The notes below the pieces were generated by a model. That model saw nothing but the letters and a program-made list of their open reading frames with translations. It did not search any database and had not been told where the DNA came from. This document shows, piece by piece, positions 17,282 through 27,499 of a DNA stretch of 45,855 bases (the stretch's first letter is position 1; every line of letters starts with the position of its first letter). The DNA is from Acholeplasmatales bacterium (GTDB taxonomy: Bacteria; Bacillota_I; Bacilli_A; Acholeplasmatales; Anaeroplasmataceae): NCBI GenBank assembly GCA_024698125.1, contig JAILRQ010000046.1:1-45855 (forward strand). Reading direction: 5' to 3'. Made by a program: the position numbers and the translations under genes.

Positions 17282-19701
17282 TACTCCTCACCCTGCTTTC
17301 CGTTACTCTTGTTTTCGCTTGAAACCTTACCTGTCTTTAATAAGGCAAAGGCATCTTCCTTAGATAAGGCCTTACCGATATAGTATCCTTGGATAATATC
17401 TGCACCAAACTTATGGACGATATCCTTTTGAACCTTTGTTTCAACTCCCTCGCAGATTACCTTATCTCCAAGTTCCTTACCTAGAGTAATAATCTTTGAA
17501 GTTAATACCTTACTAAATCTATCTGATTCAATATGCTTTATAAACTCCTTATCAACCTTAATTGTATCAATAGGAAGCTCCTTTAGATAAAGCATAGATG
17601 AATATCCTGTACCAAAATCATCTAGGTGGATTGAAATTCCACGATTCTTTAAGATTTGAAGCTTTTCAATAACTGTACTGAAGTTTTCCATTAGGAATGT
17701 TTCAGTAACCTCTAGGGCAATTGCTCCAGGTCTTAATCCGTTTTCCTCAAACTTCTCCAAGAAGTCTGCAACGAATCCTGCTTGAACAATTTGAGCAGGA
17801 GATACGTTTACTGAAATGTGGATATCATATTGCTCCATTTCCTTAGCTGTCTTGAATACATCCGAATTGATGAAGTTACCAACATCGATAATGAATCCAT
17901 TCTTTTCAGCCATCTTGATATATACCTCTGGTGAAATTGTAGCATACTTTGGATTATTCCAACGTAGCAATGCTTCAAATCCACATACACGCTCTTGGTT
18001 AAGCTCATATTGAGGCTGATAGTACATAACGAACTCTCCACGTTGGATGGCAAGCTTTAAATCCTCCTCCATCTCACGATCCTTCATAGCACTATTCTCA
18101 AGATTTACATCATATTTACATACATTTCTTCCAGCTCCCTTAGCACGGTTAGTTGCTGTAGTAAGCTTAGAAATTAGCATATCATAATCTATTTCTGTCT
18201 CTCCATCCATATCAGAGCCTAAAACTCCAAATGCAGGACGAAGCATAATCTCATTATTATTAATTTGGATAGGAGCCTTTAAATCCTCAAGCATCTTATC
18301 ACAAATCTTTAAATCTGAAACCTCATTACAGCTTGGATCAAGTATTACGAACTCATCTCCCTTAGTATGGAAGATTTCAAATCCATCGAAATATTCATGA
18401 AGCTTTTCTGAGAAGAACTTTAACACATCATTTCCTTGGTCAAATCCAAGTAATGTATTAATATCCTTAAATCCTCTTAGGTTAACCATAATAAATAGAT
18501 AAGGGTCCTTAACGGCATTATACTTGTCCTTAACCTCTCTATATCTTCTATCAAGAACTACTCCATTATCATCACCTGTAACAAGTGACTTAGTAGACTT
18601 CTCAATTAAAATCTTATGATCAACATATTCCTTAGTAATATCCTTACCAATTAACGAATAATCAGCACCACGCTTAGCTGAATAGAACTCAAAGTAAACA
18701 TCCTCATGCTCCTTCTCGCCCTGCTCATTCATCATACCAATCCATCCAAGAACAAACTTTCTTTGCTCCTTGATTAAATCCTTTAATGGAAGGTCTGTAT
18801 CCATTAGCGTTAAATCTTCCATTGAATTAATAGGAAGTGTCTTAGTTTCAAACGCTGCCTTAAATGGTCTGTTATAGGAAATAATCTTTCCATCTACCTT
18901 ACATACAACAACGGCATTTGAACCTCTAAGAGAAATTCCTGCATCTAGTGCTTGTCCCTTATTTAGCTTCTTAAATAGGAATACAAAGTTAATAATAATT
19001 CCTAGAAGTAATAGGCCTGCACCAATCCAATACATTAGTCTAAATTGGTTAATATCCTTTGATGTGATGATATAATCAGCATCAACGAATCTCAAAAGCT
19101 TATAAGAATCGTAATCATCAACAACGATATATCCATCCTGCTCACCAGAGGTTACAGTAAGAGATGCAGTATATACCTCTCTTCCCTCCTCCTGTGTCTT
19201 GCTAACAATCTTGTTAGATAATGTTGATGAATTAGTTCTAGTTAAAATTTCAAGAAGAGATGTGACACGTGAATTGTAATCAACATTTGATCCAATAACA
19301 CTACCACTATCTACAAGAAGGATTGCGTTATCCTCATCAGCTAGGGCATCTGCCATAACTGTTTGTAATGCAACTCTTCCATACTCACTACCATTTACAT
19401 AATATACATATCCATCAGATGAAATAGCATATGTATTATCTCCAAAAATTGAAGTATCAGAAACCTCTGTATCCTCTACAGCATCACTTCCATTAACAAA
19501 AAGTGTGTTATATTCAGAAATACTTGCATCAAGTGCAGCACTAGATGCATCATAGGCACTTTCACTTTGATAATATGCATTCTTGACTGTTGCAGTGTCT
19601 ACACCAGCCTGATAAACTGCAGTGATAGCAATTAAGCACACTAAGAAAAATATTAAAATTATTACATAAACCTTTAAATCTCTTGCGCGCATTCTTATCA
19701 C
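17281..19701 (-). CDS. Membrane sensor PAS-GGDEF-EAL protein, probable c-di-GMP phosphodiesterase
   Basis: Two TM segments flanking an extracytoplasmic domain; TKGDEFVIL (degenerate GGDEF); CGFEALLRWNNP, SVNVSPAQ, LEVTETF, HLDDFGTGYSSMLYLKELPIDTIKVDKEF, VICEGVET. Confidence 0.9.
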   Translation of the reverse strand: MIRMRARDLKVYVIILIFFLVCLIAITAVYQAGVDTATVKNAYYQSESAYDASSAALDASISEYNTLFVNGSDAVEDTEVSDTSIFGDNTYAISSDGYVYYVNGSEYGRVALQTVMADALADEDNAILLVDSGSVIGSNVDYNSRVTSLLEILTRTNSSTLSNKIVSKTQEEGREVYTASLTVTSGEQDGYIVVDDYDSYKLLRFVDADYIITSKDINQFRLMYWIGAGLLLLGIIINFVFLFKKLNKGQALDAGISLRGSNAVVVCKVDGKIISYNRPFKAAFETKTLPINSMEDLTLMDTDLPLKDLIKEQRKFVLGWIGMMNEQGEKEHEDVYFEFYSAKRGADYSLIGKDITKEYVDHKILIEKSTKSLVTGDDNGVVLDRRYREVKDKYNAVKDPYLFIMVNLRGFKDINTLLGFDQGNDVLKFFSEKLHEYFDGFEIFHTKGDEFVILDPSCNEVSDLKICDKMLEDLKAPIQINNNEIMLRPAFGVLGSDMDGETEIDYDMLISKLTTATNRAKGAGRNVCKYDVNLENSAMKDREMEEDLKLAIQRGEFVMYYQPQYELNQERVCGFEALLRWNNPKYATISPEVYIKMAEKNGFIIDVGNFINSDVFKTAKEMEQYDIHISVNVSPAQIVQAGFVADFLEKFEENGLRPGAIALEVTETFLMENFSTVIEKLQILKNRGISIHLDDFGTGYSSMLYLKELPIDTIKVDKEFIKHIESDRFSKVLTSKIITLGKELGDKVICEGVETKVQKDIVHKFGADIIQGYYIGKALSKEDAFALLKTGKVSSENKSNGKQGEE

Positions 19702-19756
19702 CCACTTTAATTCATTATACCATATATCGCAAATTTATAAAATACTAAAAAAGTTC

Positions 19757-19788
19757 AAAAAGCCTTAGCCGAAGCTAAAGCTTTTAAT
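19757..19788 (-). terminator. metG intrinsic terminator (UUCG loop)
   Basis: Reverse complement AAAGCTTTAGC-ttcg-GCTAAGGCTTTTT. Confidence 0.85.
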
Positions 19789-19792
19789 ACTA

Positions 19793-21745
19793 TTATCTAA
19801 CTATATCTCCAGGATTTAGATTAGAAGTAACAAGCTCTAGATTTTCATCTTGGGCATCGCTTGCACAAAGAAGCATTCCTTGTGACTCAACACCTCTTAG
19901 CTTAACTGGCTTTAGATTTCTTACTACAACTACCTTTTTCCCTACTGTATCCTCAGGCTTATACCATTTTGCAATACCAGATACGATTTGACGTACCTCT
20001 CCTCCAATGTTTACCTTAAACACTAAAAGCTTATCTGCCTTTGGATGCTTTTCAGCTGAAATAATTTCTCCCATAACTAAATCAAGCTTATCGAAATCAT
20101 CAATAGTGATTTCAGCCTTTTGTGGAGCAGCCTCTACTGCAGGAGTGCTATCCTTTTTCTTAGCCTCCTCCTTCTTTAATACCTCTTCCATTACCTTGTT
20201 AACATCAAGACGCTGGAATAATACCTCAGTTGGAGTAACGCTATAGCTTTCCTCCTTACCAAATACTAAATCACTAAAATTAACATTTTGTGTATGAATT
20301 GCATCATATACCTTCTTAGCTGAAGCTGGAATTGCTGGCTCTAGTAATACAGAACCAATTCTTATAGCCTCAAGTAGGTTATATAATACATTCTTTAATA
20401 CACTCTTCTTAGACTCATCCTTTGCAAGAACCCAAGGAGCTGTTTCATCAATATACTTGTTAGCGGCACGAAGCATCTTCATTGCCTCCTCAAGTCCATC
20501 AGCTACCTTAAACTCATCCATTAACACATGATAATGCTTAACAGCCTCATCAATTGTAGATAGAAGTGTATGCTCTGCATTTTCCTCAGTCTCATTATAA
20601 ATAGCATCTACCTTAGAAATAGCCTCATCTCCAAAATACTTCTTGCACATTGCAATAGTACGTGATACAAGGTTTCCATATGTATTAGCTAAATCACTGT
20701 TTGTTCTCTCGCAAACAAGCTCATATGTAAGGTTACCATCTGCCGCAAATGGAATCTCATGTAGGCAGTAATATCTAACTGCATCTACTCCAAATTGCTC
20801 AACTAGATCATCAGCATAAATAACATTACCCTTACTCTTACTCATCTTATTATGGTTAGTTAAAACCCAAGGATGTCCAAATACCTGCTTAGGAAGCTCT
20901 ACACCAAGAGCCATTAAAATAATTGGCCAATAAATAGTGTGGAAGCGTAGGATATCCTTTCCAATTAGATGAACATCTGCAGGCCAATACTTCTTAAATA
21001 GTGGATCTGCATCCTTATTAACATGGTATCCAATACCTGTAATATAGTTCATTAGGGCGTCAATCCATACATATGTAACATGCTTCTTATCGAACTTTAC
21101 AGGAATACCCCATGTATAAGATGTTCTTGAAACACATAGATCTGGAAGTGGATTTGCAAGGAAGTTATTAAGCATCTCATTCTTACGAGACTCAGGCTGA
21201 ATAAACTCTGGGTTCTTCTTGATATGCTCAATAAGACGTGGCTGATATGGAGTAAGCTTTAGGAAATAAGCCTCCTCAGAAGCCTCCTCAACAGGTCCTC
21301 CACAATCAGGACACTTTCCATCAACAAGATCCTTTTCTGTAAAATATGACTCACAGGCAACACAATATAGTCCCTTATAGGCCCCCTTATAAATATCACC
21401 CTTCTTATATAGCTTCTCAAATGCGTCAGCTACCTCAGCCATATGATAATCATCAGTTGTACGAATAAACTTATCATACTCAATATTCATAAGCTTATCT
21501 GTAGCCTTGATTTCATTTGATACATGGTCTACATGCTCCTGTGGTGTAATACCTAGGGCCTCGGCCTTCTCCTGAATCTTTTGACCATGCTCATCAGTAC
21601 CAGTCATGAAGTATGTATCAAATCCATCCTTCTTCTTATATCTAACAATTGCATCAGCTAAAATAGCCTCATAAACATTTCCAATATGAGGCTTTGATGA
21701 TGTATATGCAATTGCTGTAGTTAAATAGAACTTTTTATTTTCCAT
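19793..21745 (-). CDS. metG: Methionyl-tRNA synthetase
   Basis: YLTTAIAYTSSKPHIGNVYEA; NKMSKSKGNVI; C-terminal tRNA-binding domain. Confidence 0.97.
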   Translation of the reverse strand: MENKKFYLTTAIAYTSSKPHIGNVYEAILADAIVRYKKKDGFDTYFMTGTDEHGQKIQEKAEALGITPQEHVDHVSNEIKATDKLMNIEYDKFIRTTDDYHMAEVADAFEKLYKKGDIYKGAYKGLYCVACESYFTEKDLVDGKCPDCGGPVEEASEEAYFLKLTPYQPRLIEHIKKNPEFIQPESRKNEMLNNFLANPLPDLCVSRTSYTWGIPVKFDKKHVTYVWIDALMNYITGIGYHVNKDADPLFKKYWPADVHLIGKDILRFHTIYWPIILMALGVELPKQVFGHPWVLTNHNKMSKSKGNVIYADDLVEQFGVDAVRYYCLHEIPFAADGNLTYELVCERTNSDLANTYGNLVSRTIAMCKKYFGDEAISKVDAIYNETEENAEHTLLSTIDEAVKHYHVLMDEFKVADGLEEAMKMLRAANKYIDETAPWVLAKDESKKSVLKNVLYNLLEAIRIGSVLLEPAIPASAKKVYDAIHTQNVNFSDLVFGKEESYSVTPTEVLFQRLDVNKVMEEVLKKEEAKKKDSTPAVEAAPQKAEITIDDFDKLDLVMGEIISAEKHPKADKLLVFKVNIGGEVRQIVSGIAKWYKPEDTVGKKVVVVRNLKPVKLRGVESQGMLLCASDAQDENLELVTSNLNPGDIVR

Positions 21746-21799
21746 ATAAAATCATCTCCAACATTTAAGATTATACTACAAAATAGTAATTTTTAATAA

Positions 21800-22648
21800 T
21801 TATTTATTATTCTTGTAAAGAATATATTTATCATAAAGCTCACGTCTATCAAGATTTAGAGCTAAGGCTGTTTCCTTAATCGCATCCTTATTTCTATATC
21901 CTAATGATATAAGCTCATCTATCATTTCCATAGGATCCTTTTCTGACTTTTCTTCGCTAAAGCCAGATACAAGGACTACCATCTCACCCTTTAAAAGGCT
22001 AGTATCCTTTAATATTTCAGATATATTACCACGAATAATTTCCTCAAACTTTTTTGTAAGCTCTCTTGAAATTACAATATATCTATCCCCTAAAACCTCA
22101 AGCATATCATTTAGGGTATCAATAATTCTATGAGGTGCCTCATAAAATATTAGGGTATGCGTAACATACTTATACTCATTAAGCATTTCACATCTCTTGC
22201 TCTTCTTACTATCCAAAAATCCTATAAAGGTATTAGGCATAGGTGGAAGACCAGATGATACTAATGCTGAAAGATATGCACAGGCACCAGGAATAGTAGT
22301 GACAGCTATATCATGCTCAATGCATGATACACAAATATTATATCCAGGGTCTGAGATAACAGGGTTTCCTGCATCGCTTATAATCGCAACGCTCTCACCC
22401 TTTTCTAATATCTCTATAATCTCATCATTCTTTAATTCCTTATTAAAGTCATGATATGACCTAAGAGGTGTTTTAATATCATAATGATTTAAAAGAACCA
22501 TACTATTTCTAGTATCCTCTGCGTAAATATATGATACCTTTCTTAGAGTATCAACAGCTCTATAGGTAATATCATCTAAATTACCTATTGGTGTTGCGAC
22601 TAAATATAAAATTGCTTTATCATGGTTATAGCTATAGCATCTTTTCAT
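21800..22648 (-). CDS. rsmI: 16S rRNA (cytidine(1402)-2'-O)-methyltransferase
   Basis: LYLVATPIGNLDDITYRAVDTLRKV; ISDAGNPVISDPG; IFYEAPHRI. Confidence 0.95.
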   Translation of the reverse strand: MKRCYSYNHDKAILYLVATPIGNLDDITYRAVDTLRKVSYIYAEDTRNSMVLLNHYDIKTPLRSYHDFNKELKNDEIIEILEKGESVAIISDAGNPVISDPGYNICVSCIEHDIAVTTIPGACAYLSALVSSGLPPMPNTFIGFLDSKKSKRCEMLNEYKYVTHTLIFYEAPHRIIDTLNDMLEVLGDRYIVISRELTKKFEEIIRGNISEILKDTSLLKGEMVVLVSGFSEEKSEKDPMEMIDELISLGYRNKDAIKETALALNLDRRELYDKYILYKNNK

Positions 22649-23382
22649 TTTGTCTCATCCTTTTGATTATAAACCTCTAAAGCCTCCTTGGTATGGCTTC
22701 CATCCGTATTATGGACATAAAATGGTGGCAGTGCCTTTAATCCACCTTCGCCTCTACCCTTAACAGCCTCTATTAAAACATGGTTAGCCTCCATACCTTC
22801 CTTAGGGTATAAAAACTGTATTCTTTTAGGCTCAAGCCTATTATCTCTTAAAGCCTTTAAAATATCTGTAAGCCTATCTGGTCTATGTACTAGTGCAAAC
22901 ACTCCTGCATCATTTAATAATGCGGCTGCCTCCTTACATAAATCAAAGATATTAAGCATTACCTCATGCCTTGCGATAGTCTTATAATCATTTTTATTAA
23001 TATTTGATGTTTCATTGTATTTAAAGAATGGTGGGTTACATAAAACCACATCATACTTTTTCTGGTATTTCTTAGCAAATCCTCTTATATCATCATGATA
23101 TAAGGTAATTCTATCCTCAAGGCCGTTAAGTGCAATAGACCTTCTTGCAAGGTCTAATGATCCCTCTTGAATCTCTACTGCATCTATATGCGCCTTAGTT
23201 CTTAATGTTAAATACATTGCGATAGGAGCATTACCACACCCTAAATCAATTACATTTGATATATTAGGCTTTAATGTAACGAAATGAGCAAGGCATACTG
23301 AATCAATTGAAAAATTAAATCTTTCAGGATCCTGAATAATCTTAAGATATGGATATCCTAAAAGCTCATTAATTACTTCCAT
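22645..23382 (-). CDS. tRNA1(Val) (adenine-N6)-methyltransferase-like (YabB family)
   Basis: VIDLGCGNAPIAMYL; VVLCNPPFFKY; ATG 23382 chosen over upstream alternative starts. Confidence 0.85.
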   Translation of the reverse strand: MEVINELLGYPYLKIIQDPERFNFSIDSVCLAHFVTLKPNISNVIDLGCGNAPIAMYLTLRTKAHIDAVEIQEGSLDLARRSIALNGLEDRITLYHDDIRGFAKKYQKKYDVVLCNPPFFKYNETSNINKNDYKTIARHEVMLNIFDLCKEAAALLNDAGVFALVHRPDRLTDILKALRDNRLEPKRIQFLYPKEGMEANHVLIEAVKGRGEGGLKALPPFYVHNTDGSHTKEALEVYNQKDETK

Positions 23383-24205
23383 TATTCTTTCTCTTTCTAT
23401 TCTTAGGATCGAACTTAACCTCATTCATCTTAAGGTATCCAAATCCTTCATTATCAATATATTTAACCTTTAAGTTTTGATTTATGATATCTGATGTCAT
23501 AACCTTCGCAAGACCCTTTTCTGTCTCAACAACGTCCCCTACATCAGGAGCATTTCTTCTAAGCTCTGTATATAAGTCATTTTCATAATTGATACAGCAT
23601 AAAAGCTTACCACAGTTACCACTAATCTTTGTAGGATTTAGTGATAGGCTTTGATTCTTTGCCATCTTAACAGATACATTTTGGAAATCAGTAATCCATG
23701 TCTGACAGCACACTGTAAGACCACAAGGTCCTACTCCTCCAAAATACTTAGCTCCATCTCTTGAGCCAACCTGTCTAAGCTCAATACGTGTTCTATAAAT
23801 ATCTGCTAAATCCTTAACAAGATTTCTAAAGTCAACTCTATCCTCACTCTCAAAGTAGATGATAAGCTTTGACTTATCTAGTGTATATTCACAAGATAAA
23901 ACCTTCATATCAAGCTTTTCCTTGATAACAAGCTCCTTGGTCTTTTCAATAACCTTAGGCTCCTCATCAAGATTTCTTCTATATCTTGTAATATCATCAT
24001 TAGTAGCTAATCTAATAACATCCTTAAGCTCTCCATCAACACTTTTAGGATCAAGCTCAAACATATCCCCACATATATATCCAATTTCTTGTCCACGAAC
24101 TGTATTTACAACAACCATATCACCATCAGATAGATTGAATCTTTCGCATCCAAAGAAATATCTTTTTCCAAGCTTCTTAAATTGTACCTTACAAGCCTTC
24201 ACCAA
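23369..24205 (-). CDS. ricT: PSP1-domain regulatory protein RicT/YaaT
   Basis: GVGPCGLTVCCQTWITDFQNVSVKMAKNQSLSLNPTKISGNCGKLLCCINYE. Confidence 0.93.
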   Translation of the reverse strand: MVKACKVQFKKLGKRYFFGCERFNLSDGDMVVVNTVRGQEIGYICGDMFELDPKSVDGELKDVIRLATNDDITRYRRNLDEEPKVIEKTKELVIKEKLDMKVLSCEYTLDKSKLIIYFESEDRVDFRNLVKDLADIYRTRIELRQVGSRDGAKYFGGVGPCGLTVCCQTWITDFQNVSVKMAKNQSLSLNPTKISGNCGKLLCCINYENDLYTELRRNAPDVGDVVETEKGLAKVMTSDIINQNLKVKYIDNEGFGYLKMNEVKFDPKNRKRKNNGSN

Positions 24206-24212
24206 AAATCAC

Positions 24213-25166
24213 CTACCTAAATAGTATAATTGGAAGCCTATACGCTATATTACGAGATAATACATTACTATCTATCATTTTAATACAGTCAAGTATAGAC
24301 CTTAATCTACTCTCTATTTTATCATTTTCAAACGCTTTTTTATAGCGTGAAATTAAATCCTTATAATCCTTAAATCTCATAGGACTATCATATAGCATAT
24401 CCTCAAGCAATAGGGATAGCATATTTAAAACCATTCTCATATTCCTTTGATCAGAAAGGAATGAAATATTTTCCATAACAATATTTAAGGCATCTATTTC
24501 CTTAGAGGCCTTTAAAAGAGCTACTACAATATCCTTTGATGTATTATACATATCATCCTCAAGGATTTCTAATCCCTCTTCCTTGTTATTTGTAAGCTCC
24601 TTTATCATAGAGGCATCTACATTTTCCATTCCAGCCTCTATAAGCTCCTTATAAAGGATAGCCTTATCCTTTGATTTAAACTGAACAATATTACATCTTG
24701 AAATAATTGTTGGAAGAATATTAGATACATTAGCTGTTAAAAGAATACCATGAACACCTGTAGGTGGCTCCTCAATAAACTTTAATAGCATATTAGATGT
24801 CTTTTGATTAAGCTTATCAGCATCATGAATAATAAATACTCTATCTCCCTCTACAAGAGATGTTTTACTAAACTCTCTTAATAAGGCCTCTACATCTTCC
24901 TTAACTATTTCATTCTTTCTTGGTGATATCTCAAATAGATTAATAAAATCATGATTAAAGATAGCCTTTGTTCTATCAGAATCAAATGATACCTCTCCAT
25001 CACTATTTAATAGTGCTGTAAAATATAAGGCCATAGCCTCTTTTCCAACACCCTTATCACCTGCAAAGATATAGGCGTGTGATAAGCGGTTGTTCTTAAA
25101 GCTTTGATCTAGCATCATCTTAACTTCAGGCTGTGCCATAATATAATCACTTATCACAATAATCAC
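24213..25166 (-). CDS. holB: DNA polymerase III delta' subunit
   Basis: LSHAYIFAGDKGVGKEAMA; VFIIHDADKLNQKTSNMLLKFIEEPP; ILPTIISRCNIVQF. Start uncertain. Confidence 0.9.
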   Translation of the reverse strand: MIIVISDYIMAQPEVKMMLDQSFKNNRLSHAYIFAGDKGVGKEAMALYFTALLNSDGEVSFDSDRTKAIFNHDFINLFEISPRKNEIVKEDVEALLREFSKTSLVEGDRVFIIHDADKLNQKTSNMLLKFIEEPPTGVHGILLTANVSNILPTIISRCNIVQFKSKDKAILYKELIEAGMENVDASMIKELTNNKEEGLEILEDDMYNTSKDIVVALLKASKEIDALNIVMENISFLSDQRNMRMVLNMLSLLLEDMLYDSPMRFKDYKDLISRYKKAFENDKIESRLRSILDCIKMIDSNVLSRNIAYRLPIILFR

Positions 25167-25787
25167 CTACCCTTTAATTCTTTTATCTAATACCTCTGTT
25201 ATTTCCTTAATAACAAGCTCTGGAGATTGCTCTCCATTAATACGCACAATACGATCCTTATACATATCCATAACCTCTAGATATCCATTATAAACCCTAT
25301 TGTGGAAATCTATAGACTCTAAATCAAGCCTATCCATCTTATCACGTCCGCTTAATCTCTTAAGACCAACCTCTGGTCTTACATCAAGAAAGAATGTGAT
25401 ATCTGGCATATATGAAAGGGCAAAGCTATTTGCTCTTTCAACATTCTTAATACCAACGCCTCTTGCGACACCCTGGTATACAAATGATGAATCAATATAT
25501 CTATCAAGAATAACTACTACTCCATCATTTAAGGCTGGAATAATACGCTCATGAAGAAGCTGTATGCGGGAAGCCGCATAAAGCAATGTTTCACATTCAG
25601 GAGTCATCATAGTATTTTCCTTATTTAGGATAACAGATCTAATCTCTTCTCCTATCTTAATACCACCTGGCTCACGAGAAACCATAGTTTTATATCCTCT
25701 TGATACAAAATATTCATTTATAGCGTTTATGGCAGTGGATTTTCCACTACCCTCTCCACCCTCAAGTGTGATAAATAAGCCCTTCAT
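25167..25787 (-). CDS. tmk: Thymidylate kinase
   Basis: MKGLFITLEGGEGSGKSTAINAI; SREPGGIKIGEEIR; DRYIDSSFVYQGVARG. ATG 25787 preceded by AGAGGTG. Confidence 0.96.
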   Translation of the reverse strand: MKGLFITLEGGEGSGKSTAINAINEYFVSRGYKTMVSREPGGIKIGEEIRSVILNKENTMMTPECETLLYAASRIQLLHERIIPALNDGVVVILDRYIDSSFVYQGVARGVGIKNVERANSFALSYMPDITFFLDVRPEVGLKRLSGRDKMDRLDLESIDFHNRVYNGYLEVMDMYKDRIVRINGEQSPELVIKEITEVLDKRIKG

Positions 25788-25799
25788 TTTAAGCACCTC

Positions 25800-26528
25800 T
25801 TAATAATAAACCTTAACTAAATATAATCCCTGTGGATCTGCACACATTCTTGAAATTGTAGGATCCTCTGTCATAAATACCTTATCAATAGTATCTAGGG
25901 TATCTCTTCCTCTTCCAATTTCAAGAACGATTCCCATCATTCTTCTAATTTGATATTTTAAGAATCCACTACCCTTAAATACAAATCTAAGTGTAGTACC
26001 CTCTTCTATAATATAGGCCTCATCAAGGGTTTTAACAAAATCCTTACCAGCAATATTCGAGGCACTACAAAATCCCTTAAAGCTATGTGTACCACATAAT
26101 CTTTTTAGGGCTTCCTTCATTAAATCTATATCAAGATTATAATAGAAGGCCTTATATCTTCTTTGAAAAAGATTATAATCTGCTGTTTCAACAAGATAAT
26201 GATATTCCTTTTTCTTCGCGCTAAAGCGAGCATGGAAATCAGGTGATACCATCTCTACATCAACAACCCTTATATCAAGTGGAAGGAAGCTATTTAAGGC
26301 TCTTTGCCATCCATCCTTTGATATATTCTTTTCTGTATCAAAATGCACAACCTGTCCTAAGGCATGCACACCTCTATCTGTTCTTCCTGAGGCATAGGTT
26401 TTAATATCCTTTCCACATACCTTCCTTAAAGCCAGCTCAAGCTCACTTTCTACAGTTCTTAAATCATCCTGTACCTGGTATCCCATAAAATCAAATCCAT
26501 CATATGAAATAGTTAGCTTAACTCTCAT
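25800..26528 (-). CDS. truA: tRNA pseudouridine(38-40) synthase
   Basis: MRVKLTISYDGFDFMGYQ; YASGRTDRGVHALGQVVHF; RMMGIVLEIGRG. Start overlaps the ecfT stop. Confidence 0.95.
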   Translation of the reverse strand: MRVKLTISYDGFDFMGYQVQDDLRTVESELELALRKVCGKDIKTYASGRTDRGVHALGQVVHFDTEKNISKDGWQRALNSFLPLDIRVVDVEMVSPDFHARFSAKKKEYHYLVETADYNLFQRRYKAFYYNLDIDLMKEALKRLCGTHSFKGFCSASNIAGKDFVKTLDEAYIIEEGTTLRFVFKGSGFLKYQIRRMMGIVLEIGRGRDTLDTIDKVFMTEDPTISRMCADPQGLYLVKVYY

Positions 26529-27499
26529 TAAATAACCCTCCATACAATAATTCCTACCATAGCCCCAAGGCATAGGAATAATCCCAAGTAATCCATAAAG
26601 TGTAGCTTTAGCTTATCATATCTTGTTCTTTTACTATCTAGATCATATCCTCTTGCGACCATAGCATTAGAAAGCTCCTCAGCTCTTCTAAATGATATAA
26701 CAAACATAGGTACAAGAAGGGATACTACCTGTGTAACCTTACTCTTTAAGCCACCCTCAGAGAAATCTACTCCTCTTGAGCTTTGCGCATCCATAATCTT
26801 ACGTGTTTCAGTAAGAAGGGTTGGAATAAAGCGCAATGTAAGTGATAGCATCATACTAAATATTGAAACTGGTATATGTAATAGCTTTAATGGAGATAAT
26901 ACACTAGATATTCCATTATTAATCTCCATAGTAGATGTAGTAAATGTTAAAAGGGATGTAATAGATATCATAAGTATTACACGAATAGCTACAAATCCAC
27001 CCTTAATAACACCCTCCTCATATACCTTTAATCTATATGATAGGTTAAACAATAAATCATTATCAATAAAGTATTGAACTACAAAAAGAGATGATATCAC
27101 AACAAGGAAGTATATCATTTTTAGTGGTACATACTTCTTTGTTAGAAAATAGAAGATAAGAATTCCTAGCATAATAGCAAGTGTTATAAAGCTAAAATGG
27201 AATTCTAATATTTTTAATAATGTATCCTCATTACCCTTTGTATAGCATATCTGTAATATGAAGGTAAAGATCATAAGGTATACTACAGGCTTTAATCCTG
27301 CAAGCATCTTCATAAGAGGTATACGTGTTGTAATAAACACTAGGATAAATATAGCAAGAGCGATACTTACACTTATAAGCGATGGTAGAATAAATGTTAT
27401 TACCATTAATATTACTGTAAGTATAATCTTCATTCTAGGATCCATCCTATAAATCCAAGAAGATCCTGGAATATATTGACCAATAGTTATATTATCCAT
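26528..27499 (-). CDS. ecfT: ECF transporter transmembrane protein EcfT
   Basis: Poly-TM; MDAQSSRGVDFSEGG and AMVARGYD motifs. Confidence 0.93.
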   Translation of the reverse strand: MDNITIGQYIPGSSWIYRMDPRMKIILTVILMVITFILPSLISVSIALAIFILVFITTRIPLMKMLAGLKPVVYLMIFTFILQICYTKGNEDTLLKILEFHFSFITLAIMLGILIFYFLTKKYVPLKMIYFLVVISSLFVVQYFIDNDLLFNLSYRLKVYEEGVIKGGFVAIRVILMISITSLLTFTTSTMEINNGISSVLSPLKLLHIPVSIFSMMLSLTLRFIPTLLTETRKIMDAQSSRGVDFSEGGLKSKVTQVVSLLVPMFVISFRRAEELSNAMVARGYDLDSKRTRYDKLKLHFMDYLGLFLCLGAMVGIIVWRVI

